Part shown: positions 1 through 5,473 of the stretch, piece after piece | Numbering within the stretch: the first letter of the stretch is position 1 | Layout of the letters: every line of letters begins with the position of its first letter | Source: JAOPZY01 sp036495025 | Lineage (GTDB): Bacteria > Actinomycetota > CADDZG01 > JAHWKV01 > JAOPZY01 | Direction: 5' to 3' | Length of the DNA stretch: 5,879 nucleotides | NCBI GenBank assembly: GCA_036495025.1 | Contig: DASXNO010000243.1 | Span: 1 to 5,879 of the forward strand | Position numbers and translations under genes: made by a program | The notes under the pieces: model-generated | The model's input: only the letters and a program-made list of their open reading frames with translations | The model's database searches: none | Told to the model about the DNA's origin: nothing

Positions 1-87
1 CTGGCGATCGGCGTGCCCTGGGCGGTGGGGGCCCTGCTGACGGCGAACGGGAACGGACGCAAAGGGCGTTCGGAGGGCGAGGGCTAG
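1..87 (+). CDS. C-terminal end of an unidentified protein (5' end outside window)
   Basis: Frame 1 on the plus strand is open from the first base to a TAG at 85-87, giving 28 codons. The residues start with a hydrophobic stretch (about LAIGVPWAVGALLTA) and end in a charged, glycine-rich tail (NGRKGRSEGEG), as in a protein ending with a membrane helix and a short polar tail. Base composition supports coding: 25 of 28 third positions are G or C, against 21 of 28 first and 17 of 28 second positions, the usual order in high-GC genes. It converges on mctB with only 15 bases between the two stop codons, and I see no convincing terminator hairpin there. The family cannot be recognised from so short a piece. 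The alternative, that this is non-coding, is less likely given the codon pattern. Confidence 0.55.
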   Translation: MAIGVPWAVGALLTANGNGRKGRSEGEG

Positions 88-102
88 CGCGAGGTTACCT
101 GG

Positions 103-1080
103 CTACTTGCGGGAGAGGCTCGCCGAGAGCGAAGCCGACGGCGTGGGCGATGCCGGGGCTGGCGGCGTCGGCAGCGGGGCGCTCGCCCCCGGCCCGGAAC
201 CGTAGGCACCCCAGGCGTTCGTCGTCAGGGCCGCGGCGAGGCCGAGCACGACGGCGGCCTGGCCCATCGGCTGGTCGACGGTGTCGACGGTCACGACCCG
301 GAGGCTGGAGTCCTGGCGGATCTGCGCCAGCAGCGGGAGCGGCGACGACCCGTCCTCCCCGACCGCCACGGGGGCCTGCGCGGCGGAGAGCGCCCGGATG
401 ACGGGCAGGATGATCGTCTTCGCGAGGTCGGGAACGGGCTTGGCGCCGGCAGGGAGTTGCGCCGGCGCCAGGACGACGATGGCCGTGCCGGGGGTGGCGA
501 GCGTGGCCGGCGGTTGCTGGGCGTCCCCGGCGACGCCCGGGCCCCGGCTGGCGAGACCGGCGTCCATGAGGCGCTGCAGGACGCCGGGCGCTTTCCCGGA
601 GAGGGCGTCGCTCACCTGGCGGGCGAGCGCGGCCTGCAGGGCCTCGGCACCGGAGGTGCCCCCGCCGACGACGGTGGCTGCCTGCCCGCGGCTCGCGTCG
701 TCGGGCAGCGCCAGGTTCGAGGACAGGGCCAGCGTTCCCTCGAGCCTGGCGCCGGCGGCGACGAGCGTCGCCGCCATCTGCGAGGTCTCGCCGCCCGGGG
801 TCGTGTCGAAGGAGACGAGGACGGCGCGCTTCCCCGCCAGCTTGCCCTGCACCAGCAGGTTCCGGCTGGCCTCCGCGTACCGGAGGAGGTCGCGGTTGGT
901 CTGCGCGAGCGCGTCGTTCTGCGTCTGGAGGTCCTTGTTGCTGTTGTCGATCCTGCGCAGGGAGTTGTTGAGCGCCCGCACGGTCTCCGGGGAGACGAAG
1001 GTGCTCCCGGCGACGATGCCGAGGCCGAGCGCCAGAAACACCGCGATGAGGCTCGCCAGGTGATACCGGAAGTTGATCAC
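103..1080 (-). CDS. mctB: MctB/SteB family membrane-anchored coiled-coil protein (annotated as copper transporter)
   Basis: A 325-residue homologue of mycobacterial Rv1698 (MctB) and corynebacterial SteB. Family knowledge: MctB has been linked to copper resistance in Mycobacterium tuberculosis, while SteB in Corynebacterium works with SteA at the septum, in the RipC-FtsEX cell-separation pathway. Seen here: a short N-terminus, one membrane helix at about residues 8-27, a polar heptad-like region at about 33-77 (coiled coil), a mixed alpha/beta region at about 83-287, and the family's closing motifs (VDTVDQPMGQAAVVL at 266-280, then NAWGAYGSGPGA at 288-299). An Ala/Pro/Ser/Thr tail of about 30 residues follows and looks like a disordered linker outside the membrane. 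The start is GTG at 1080-1078, chosen because MINFRYHLASL matches the family N-terminus. No Shine-Dalgarno sequence is visible. It lies 27 bases after steA, the conserved partner order. Whether it handles copper, division or both cannot be read from the sequence. Confidence 0.93.
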   Translation of the reverse strand: MINFRYHLASLIAVFLALGLGIVAGSTFVSPETVRALNNSLRRIDNSNKDLQTQNDALAQTNRDLLRYAEASRNLLVQGKLAGKRAVLVSFDTTPGGETSQMAATLVAAGARLEGTLALSSNLALPDDASRGQAATVVGGGTSGAEALQAALARQVSDALSGKAPGVLQRLMDAGLASRGPGVAGDAQQPPATLATPGTAIVVLAPAQLPAGAKPVPDLAKTIILPVIRALSAAQAPVAVGEDGSSPLPLLAQIRQDSSLRVVTVDTVDQPMGQAAVVLGLAAALTTNAWGAYGSGPGASAPLPTPPAPASPTPSASLSASLSRK

Positions 1081-1088
1081 AGGGCTAC

Positions 1089-1094
1089 AGGGTA
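1089..1094 (-). promoter_or_regulatory. Weak candidate -10 box before mctB
   Basis: On the minus strand TACCCT (a TAnnnT match) lies 8 bases before the GTG start of mctB, close to the distance expected for a leaderless transcript, and mctB has no visible ribosome binding site. No -35 element is clear, and TAnnnT occurs often by chance. mctB could equally be translated from the steA transcript. Confidence 0.22.
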
Positions 1095-1107
1095 GCGAGC
1101 AGGTACA

Positions 1108-2313
1108 TCAGCGAAACGCCTGGCCCACCGTGAAGGTGAGGTGCCGGGCCCAGAGCCTGACCGTCCCCGCCACCACCTGGGCGAGGTTGGGGTGCCCCGA
1201 GGCCCCCACGATGATGAGCATCGTCAGGGCGGCGGCGGCCACCAGGGCGGCGAGCTGGAGGCGGGTCGGCCCGGCGCGGTGCAGCATGCTCACGCCCTTG
1301 GCGTCGACGAGCTTGGGCCCCACCCGAAGCCGCACCAGGAAGGTCGAGGCCATGCCCTTGCGGCCCTTGTCCATCATCTCGGTCAGGCTGGCGTGGCACC
1401 CGACGGCGACGATCAGCTCGGCGCCCTTCTCGTGGGCGAGCAGCATGGCGGCGTCCTCGCTCGTGCCGACGGCTTCGAAGGTGCGGTACGTGAGTCCGAG
1501 GGCGTCGAGACGGTCCGCCCCCGGTGCACGGCCGTCGGGATAGGCATGGAGGATCAGCTCGGCGCCGCAGACGAGGGCCTCGGTGGTGACCGAGTCCATG
1601 TCGCCGATGATGATGTCGGGCCGCATGCCGATGTCGAGGAGGGCATCCGCTCCGCCGTCGACGCCGACGAGCACCGGCCGGAAGTCGGAGATGTAGCCGC
1701 CGCGCAGCGACGCAAGGTCGGCCTTGTACCCGTAGCCCCGGACGACGACGAGCACATGGCGCCCGGCGAGGTCGGTCTCGATCTCGGGCAGGCGGATGGC
1801 CTCGATGAGGTACTCCCGCTCGTCCCGGAGGTACTCGATCGTGTTCTCGGCGAAACGCTCGAGCGCGGCGCCGATCTGGCGCTTCGAGGCATCGAGGCGC
1901 TCCTGGACGACCTCCATGCCGACCAGCTCCCCCTTGGCCACGACGTCGCCCCCGACGAGGATCCGGCCGTCATCGATCTCGAGCATGTCGCCGTCGCGGA
2001 CGATGTCGAACACGTCCGGGACCACGGCGTCGATCAGGGGGATACCGGCCGCCGCCAACACCAGGGGGCCGAGGTTGGGGTAGGCGCCGGTGGCGGACCG
2101 GGCCACGTTCACCACCGCCCGCACCTGGCGTTCCACCAGCCCCTCTGCCGCAACGCGGTCGAGGTCCTCGTGGTCGATCAGGGCGATTTCGCCGGGCTGC
2201 AGTCTTCCTACGAGGCGCTTGGTTCGGCGGTCGCAGCGGACAAGACCACGGACGGCGCCGGGCGCAGGAGCGTGGAGGACGCCGCCTGCAGCCCGCGGGT
2301 GCCGACGGAACAT
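1108..2313 (-). CDS. steA: SteA, septal protein with thiamine-pyrophosphokinase-like domain
   Basis: A 401-residue homologue of Rv1697/SteA. Family knowledge: SteA localises to the cytokinetic ring with SteB and affects septal peptidoglycan hydrolysis and daughter-cell separation in Corynebacterineae. Seen here: an N-terminal domain (about 20-180) with the family segments VRGLVRCDRRTKRLVGRLQP and PNLGPLVLAAAGIPLID. A thiamine-pyrophosphokinase-like domain follows at about 185-330, with VDGGAD at 217-222, GDMDS at 237-241, TSEDAAM at 284-290 and a GCHASLTEMMDKGR block from 305. One membrane helix (about 352-370) leads into a 30-residue tail, presumably outside the cell. The ATG at 2313 gives the family's usual length (about 390-400); an ATG at 2406 in the same frame lies inside nadK and is rejected. 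No Shine-Dalgarno sequence is visible, but a TAGAAT box sits 7 bases upstream. Ligand binding by the kinase-like domain is inference. Confidence 0.94.
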   Translation of the reverse strand: MFRRHPRAAGGVLHAPAPGAVRGLVRCDRRTKRLVGRLQPGEIALIDHEDLDRVAAEGLVERQVRAVVNVARSATGAYPNLGPLVLAAAGIPLIDAVVPDVFDIVRDGDMLEIDDGRILVGGDVVAKGELVGMEVVQERLDASKRQIGAALERFAENTIEYLRDEREYLIEAIRLPEIETDLAGRHVLVVVRGYGYKADLASLRGGYISDFRPVLVGVDGGADALLDIGMRPDIIIGDMDSVTTEALVCGAELILHAYPDGRAPGADRLDALGLTYRTFEAVGTSEDAAMLLAHEKGAELIVAVGCHASLTEMMDKGRKGMASTFLVRLRVGPKLVDAKGVSMLHRAGPTRLQLAALVAAAALTMLIIVGASGHPNLAQVVAGTVRLWARHLTFTVGQAFR

Positions 2314-2320
2314 GCGGAGG

Positions 2321-2326
2321 ATTCTA
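2321..2326 (-). promoter_or_regulatory. Candidate -10 box for a leaderless steA transcript
   Basis: Reading the minus strand, TAGAAT (five of six matches to TATAAT) is followed by exactly 7 bases and then the steA ATG, so a transcript would start on or next to the A of the ATG. There is no Shine-Dalgarno sequence in this spacer, which fits leaderless translation, common in actinobacteria. I could not find a convincing -35 hexamer at 16-19 bases upstream. The box lies in the gap between nadK and steA. Confidence 0.5.
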
Positions 2327-2338
2327 CCCGCGTGCCGT

Positions 2339-3154
2339 TCAGGTGGGGCGGTACGAACCCGGCTCGAAGCGGGACTGGAACCGCAGGAAGAACCCGCCGT
2401 CGCCAAGGCGGACCAGCCGGAGCGGCTCCTTGTGGGGCTGGACGGTCACCGCAGCGGCCGGGGGAAGCTGCACGACGTGGCGGCCGTCGGCCGACAGGGC
2501 ACCCCCGCCGTCGACAAGGCGGACGGTCACCGGGCGGGTGGGCCCCACCACCACCGAGCGCCAGCGGATCGAGTGGGGGCAGACCGGAGTCAGCACCATG
2601 ACGTTGAGCTCGGGCTCGACCACTGGGCCGCCGGCCGACAGCGAGTAGGCGGTCGAGCCGGTCGAGGTGGCGACGATGAAGCCGTCGGCGGTGTAGCGGG
2701 CGACCTCCTCGTCCCCGACAAAAACCTGGACATCGACGACCTTCGACGGTGTCGGCTTCTCGACGACGACCTCGTTCAGCGCCGTCGCCGCGGCCAGCGG
2801 CTCCCCCCCGATGGTCGCGGCCCCGTCGAGCATCATCCTGAGCTCGATCGTGAAGTCGCCCATTTCGATCGCCTCGACCGCCGCCTTCAGGTTGCCAATT
2901 TCGGCGGAGGCGAGGAACCCCATGCGGCCCAGGTTGACACCCAGCAGCGGTATGCCGCGCCGCACCGCCTCCCGGGCGGCCCGCAGCATCGTTCCGTCAC
3001 CGCCGAGCGAGAGGATGAGGTCGGCAGGGCCGCCGAGCGTGGCGTCCACCACCCGCACCCCCACCGACGACGCCAGCTCGACGACCTCCTCATAGGCCTG
3101 CTGGGCCGCCTCCGACGTCGGGTGGACGACCACGCCGATGATCTCGACCTTCAC
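2339..3154 (-). CDS. nadK: NAD kinase
   Basis: A 271-residue cytosolic NAD kinase that phosphorylates NAD to NADP using ATP or polyphosphate. Seen here: an N-terminal start VKVEIIGVVVHP, the GGDGT phosphate-binding motif at 51-55 followed by GVNLGRMGFLA at 72-82, ALNEVVV at 125-131, the DGFIVATSTGSTAYSLSAGG block at 158-176 and CPHSIRWR at 192-199. All diagnostic blocks of the family are present, so it should be active. The start is GTG at 3154-3152, which overlaps the tlyA stop as GTGA and has an AGGA ribosome site 8 bases upstream. The frame is open for 56 codons further upstream inside tlyA, but those residues do not resemble NadK. The gene order tlyA-nadK is conserved in actinobacteria. 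The C-terminus (RFQSRFEPGSYRPT) is somewhat longer than usual. The next gene is steA rather than recN. Confidence 0.96.
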   Translation of the reverse strand: MKVEIIGVVVHPTSEAAQQAYEEVVELASSVGVRVVDATLGGPADLILSLGGDGTMLRAAREAVRRGIPLLGVNLGRMGFLASAEIGNLKAAVEAIEMGDFTIELRMMLDGAATIGGEPLAAATALNEVVVEKPTPSKVVDVQVFVGDEEVARYTADGFIVATSTGSTAYSLSAGGPVVEPELNVMVLTPVCPHSIRWRSVVVGPTRPVTVRLVDGGGALSADGRHVVQLPPAAAVTVQPHKEPLRLVRLGDGGFFLRFQSRFEPGSYRPT

Positions 3155-3930
3155 AGCATGGATCCTGGAACGAGCCGGTCCGGTGGTGGCGCGTCGAAGC
3201 GACCGCGCACAAAGAACTCCTGGTTCCCTTCGGCCCCCCGCAGGCGGGAGGGCCGGATGCCGGCGGTGCCGACACCCCGTGCCCACAGGGCGTCGGCCAC
3301 CTTCTGCACCGCTGCTGCCCACACCGCCGGGTCATCGACGATGCCCCCGGCTCCCACGTCGTGGCGGGGGGCTTCGAACTGCGGCTTCACCAGGAGGAGC
3401 AGGTCGCCGCCCGGGGCGGTCGCCGCAACCAGGCGGTCGAGCACCGCGACCAGCGAGATGAAGCTGAGGTCGGCGACGACCAGGTCGAACGGCGGGCGGA
3501 GGAGCGCGGGGTCAGCGGTCCGGATGTTGAGGCGCTCGAGGAGGGCCACCCGAGGGTCGTTGCGCAGCGACCAGTCGAAGTCGCCGTACCCGACGTCCAC
3601 CGCCACGACCTCGGCGGCGCCGCGCTGCAGGAGGCAGTCGGTGAACCCGCCGGCCCCCGCCCCGGCATCGAGGCACCGCAAGCCCCGGGCGTCGAGGGCG
3701 AAGTCGTCGAGGGCGCCGGCAAGCTTGACGCCGCCGCGGGTGACGTAGGAGCGCGGCGGGTCGAGCACGTCCACCTGGCTCGACCCTGCCACCAGGCTGG
3801 ACGGCTGAAGGGCCGGGGCTCCGTCGACGAGGATGCGCTGCTCAGCGATGAGTCGCTGCGCCTCGTGCTCCCCCGACGCCAGCCCCCGGTCCACGAGCTC
3901 GCGGTCGAGCCGGCGGCGAGGCTTCGGCAT
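3151..3930 (-). CDS. tlyA: TlyA, 16S/23S rRNA 2'-O-methyltransferase (hemolysin A family)
   Basis: A 259-residue SAM-dependent rRNA methyltransferase. Family knowledge: TlyA methylates ribose 2'-OH groups of cytidines in 23S (C1920) and, in the longer TlyAII type, also 16S rRNA (C1409), and its loss gives capreomycin resistance in mycobacteria. Seen here: an S4 RNA-binding domain at about 6-60, a linker RSYV (60-63) leading into TRGGVKL, the SAM motif DAGAGAGGFTD at 88-98, DVGYGDFDWSLRNDPR at 112-127, DLSFISL at 154-160, KPQFE at 182-186 and NQEFF at 236-240. Residues K69, D154, K182 and E238 fit the catalytic tetrad described for the M. tuberculosis enzyme. The start at ATG 3930 matches the family N-terminus; the frame continues upstream to 4314 only as a shadow. 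It overlaps the small gene before it (TGATG) and nadK after it (GTGA). The N-terminal arm looks TlyAII-like, which is inference. Confidence 0.96.
   Translation of the reverse strand: MPKPRRRLDRELVDRGLASGEHEAQRLIAEQRILVDGAPALQPSSLVAGSSQVDVLDPPRSYVTRGGVKLAGALDDFALDARGLRCLDAGAGAGGFTDCLLQRGAAEVVAVDVGYGDFDWSLRNDPRVALLERLNIRTADPALLRPPFDLVVADLSFISLVAVLDRLVAATAPGGDLLLLVKPQFEAPRHDVGAGGIVDDPAVWAAAVQKVADALWARGVGTAGIRPSRLRGAEGNQEFFVRGRFDAPPPDRLVPGSML
3163..3166 (-). promoter_or_regulatory. Ribosome binding site of nadK
   Basis: AGGA on the minus strand, 8 bases before the GTG at 3154. It lies inside the last codons of tlyA and supports the GTG start over the longer open frame. With the GTGA overlap it suggests translational coupling to tlyA. 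Confidence 0.6.
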
Positions 3931-4124
3931 CAGCGTCGCGCCGGGCCTGTCCTCGTTGCCCCTGCGCTGCCTGCCCCTTCGGTTGCCTCCGTCGCGTCGA
4001 GCTCCGCCTCGAGCCTGCGCACCGTCTCGGCGAGCGCGGCCGCCCGCTCGTCCAGGGGGAGGGCGCTCAGCCGTTCCAGCTCCGATTCGGGTTCGACGGA
4101 CGAGGGTTCGCCGTCCACCGTCAT
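3930..4124 (-). CDS. Small helical protein, 64 residues, possibly Rv1693-like
   Basis: A short gene fixed by its two joints: its ATG (4124-4122) overlaps the stop of the phasin-like gene as ATGA, and its TGA (3932-3930) overlaps the tlyA ATG as TGATG. The protein has an acidic N-terminus, an amphipathic helix at about 13-44 (LERLSALPLDERAAALAETV), then a loose Thr/Ala/Gly tail ending in GPARR. There is no signal peptide, membrane segment or metal-binding motif. In mycobacteria a conserved small protein of similar size (Rv1693) lies just before tlyA, and the Leu-Pro-Leu-Asp-Glu helix pattern resembles such proteins, so homology is plausible; this rests on position and general pattern only. A GAGG lies directly against the ATG, too close to work normally, so translation probably depends on coupling. 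Function unknown. Confidence 0.72.
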   Translation of the reverse strand: MTVDGEPSSVEPESELERLSALPLDERAAALAETVRRLEAELDATEATEGAGSAGATRTGPARR

Positions 4125-4636
4125 ACCTCGTCGGCGGGCGGCGTCCCCGGGGGGCCCGTCCCGGCTGGCTTCGCGCGGGCTCGGGTGGGCCGTGGCGTGA
4201 TCGCCTTGGGACGGGAGGTCGAAGCCTTGGCGCGGGGCCGGGCCGAGCCGGTCGCGGAGGACCCACCCTCTGCTGGGGAGGTCTCGGTGGCAGCTCCCGG
4301 ACCCCGTCCGCCACCCTGCTGGCCGCCCCGGGCGGCGGCCTCGAGCTCCGAGATCCGGCGCTTCAGCGCATCCATCTCGTCCTTGGTCGCGAGACCCATC
4401 TCCTTCAGGCGTTTGCGAAGCTGGGCGTCGAGCACTCCCCTGGCCTTCTCGGCCTGCTGGCGGCCCTTCTGGAGGAACTCCCACGCCAGATGGGGGGCGT
4501 CCATGAGGTCGATGTTGGGCCGCTCGGCGATCTTGCGGACGGCCTCCTCGGTCCTGCGGAGCGGGGCGTCCACGACCTTCGAGGCCTTCCGCAGCGTGCC
4601 CCGGACCATGTCGTTTCTCGGTGCTCTGTCTCCCAT
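4121..4636 (-). CDS. Phasin-like coiled-coil protein with basic Pro/Ala-rich tail
   Basis: A 171-residue protein. Residues 8-100 are almost wholly predicted helix: a basic amphipathic start (MVRGTLRKASKVVDAPLRRT), a middle part (NIDLMDAPHLAWEFLQKG) and the segment MGLATKDEMDALKRRISELE at 80-99. The last is typical of phasin-like and polyhydroxyalkanoate granule-associated proteins, where a GLATKD motif precedes a short coiled coil. Residues 104-171 are low-complexity Gly/Ser then Ala/Pro/Lys/Arg, like the DNA-binding tails of PhaF-type proteins. There is no signal peptide or membrane segment. The ATG at 4636 is preceded by AGGGGA; another ATG at residue 10 is possible. It is the first gene of the minus-strand run and overlaps the next gene as ATGA. 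No PHA synthase or depolymerase gene is in view, so binding to PHA granules is only a possibility; a coiled-coil division or nucleoid-associated role fits equally. Confidence 0.78.
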   Translation of the reverse strand: MGDRAPRNDMVRGTLRKASKVVDAPLRRTEEAVRKIAERPNIDLMDAPHLAWEFLQKGRQQAEKARGVLDAQLRKRLKEMGLATKDEMDALKRRISELEAAARGGQQGGGRGPGAATETSPAEGGSSATGSARPRAKASTSRPKAITPRPTRARAKPAGTGPPGTPPADEV

Positions 4637-4640
4637 GTCA

Positions 4641-4646
4641 TCCCCT
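4641..4646 (-). promoter_or_regulatory. Ribosome binding site of the phasin-like gene
   Basis: AGGGGA on the minus strand, 4 bases before the ATG at 4636, slightly close but usable. It supports this start over the ATG nine codons later, which has only GAGA-like sequence upstream. The matching promoter could not be fixed: no good -10 box is visible in the 54-base spacer on this strand. Confidence 0.5.
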
Positions 4647-4652
4647 GTCAGC

Positions 4653-4683
4653 GTGACGGCGGCCCAATGTCGGTCGATATGCT
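4653..4683 (+). promoter_or_regulatory. Candidate promoter for a leaderless rhomboid transcript
   Basis: TATGCT at 4678-4683 fits the TAnnnT form of the -10 box and is followed by 7 bases and then the rhomboid ATG at 4691, so transcription would begin at the start codon. A GTGACG at 4653-4658 keeps the TGAC core of a -35 element, with a rather long 19-base spacer. No Shine-Dalgarno sequence occurs before the ATG, which agrees with leaderless translation. The site fills most of the 54-base divergent spacer. Confidence 0.5.
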
Positions 4684-4690
4684 CCCCTGA

Positions 4691-5473
4691 ATGATCCCCT
4701 CGACCTCCCTGATCCCAATCCATGACGATAACCCCACACGGAGGTTCCCGTACGTCACCGTGGGGATCATCGCCCTCAACATCCTTGTTTTTCTCACGGA
4801 GCCGCACTTCGGGCGGGGGGCCAGCCTCCAGGTTTCGGAGTACTTCTACCGGTGGGGCCTCGTGCCGTGGGAGATCGCCCATGGCCGTCAGCTGAACCTG
4901 ACCGGCTGCCTCCAGGCCTGCTTCACCAACAAGAACGTCTACCTCGCGCTCCTGACGTCGATGTTCGTCCATGCCGGCCCGCTGCACCTTGCCGGCAACA
5001 TGCTCTTCCTGTGGATCTTCGGCAACAACATCGAGGACACCCTCGGGCCGTGGCGCTACCTCATCTTCTACCTGCTCTGCGGCGTGATTGCGGGCCTGGT
5101 GCACTCCGCCGTCAATGCCTCCTCGGTGTTTCCGACGGTCGGCGCCAGCGGGGCGATTGCCGGAGTGCTGGGCGCCTACCTGGTGCTGTTCCCGAGGGCC
5201 CGCGTCCTCACGCTCGCCTTCTTCATCATCGTGCCGCTCCCTGCGGTGTTCGTGCTGAGTCTCTGGTTCCTGCTGCAGGTCTTCACCGGTCCGTCGCAGC
5301 AGATCGGGGGCGGCGGCGTCGCCTGGGCGGCGCACGTCGCCGGTTTCATCGCCGGCGCGATCCTCGTGCTGGCGTTCGGGGGCAGGGGCCGGGCGCGGGA
5401 GCGGCAGGGAGAGGTCCCACCGCCACCGCCGGTCACGCCGCTCCCGCCGGCTTGGGGGCCGCCCGGCCCGTGA
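4691..5473 (+). CDS. Rhomboid family intramembrane serine protease
   Basis: A 260-residue polytopic membrane protease that cleaves transmembrane segments of other proteins within the lipid bilayer. Seen here: a family-typical N-terminus (PIHDDNPTRRFPYVTVGIIALNILVFL, helix 1 at about 20-36), a long first external loop (about 37-82), helix 2 with the oxyanion-site pair H99 and N103 (LHLAGNMLFLWIFGNN), a helix at about 122-140, the catalytic serine S153 in GASGAIAG, helices at about 171-198, and the catalytic histidine H215 in AWAAHVAGFIAG. All key residues are present, so it should be active. After the last helix (to about 229) comes a basic, then proline-rich cytoplasmic tail. C73 and C77 in the first loop could form a disulfide. 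The ATG is preceded by a -10-like box at leaderless distance. The substrate is unknown. Its stop overlaps the next gene as GTGA. Confidence 0.95.
   Translation: MIPSTSLIPIHDDNPTRRFPYVTVGIIALNILVFLTEPHFGRGASLQVSEYFYRWGLVPWEIAHGRQLNLTGCLQACFTNKNVYLALLTSMFVHAGPLHLAGNMLFLWIFGNNIEDTLGPWRYLIFYLLCGVIAGLVHSAVNASSVFPTVGASGAIAGVLGAYLVLFPRARVLTLAFFIIVPLPAVFVLSLWFLLQVFTGPSQQIGGGGVAWAAHVAGFIAGAILVLAFGGRGRARERQGEVPPPPPVTPLPPAWGPPGP

Noticed and set aside
85..125. Terminator between the convergent genes
   Set aside because: Only 4-base inverted matches (TAGC/GCTA) around the two stops and no T-run; too weak to call.
281..1063. Plus-strand open frame of 260 codons
   Set aside because: Antisense shadow of mctB, which is supported by its membrane helix, coiled coil and closing motifs.
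1141..2601. Plus-strand open frame of 486 codons
   Set aside because: Antisense to steA and the end of nadK, with a Gly/Asp/His-rich translation lacking any family pattern.
3155..3322. Longer NadK start within tlyA
   Set aside because: The extra 56 residues do not resemble NadK, and the GTG at 3154 has a ribosome site and the family N-terminus.
2090..3748. Long plus-strand open frame of 552 codons
   Set aside because: It lies antisense to nadK, tlyA and part of steA, all of which have clear family motifs. The translation is Arg/Ala/Pro-rich without domains; long antisense frames are expected at this GC content.
4637..5335. Extension of the phasin-like frame upstream to 5335 on the minus strand
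   Set aside because: This part is antisense to the rhomboid gene and has charged low-complexity sequence; the ATG at 4636 with AGGGGA upstream is the natural start.
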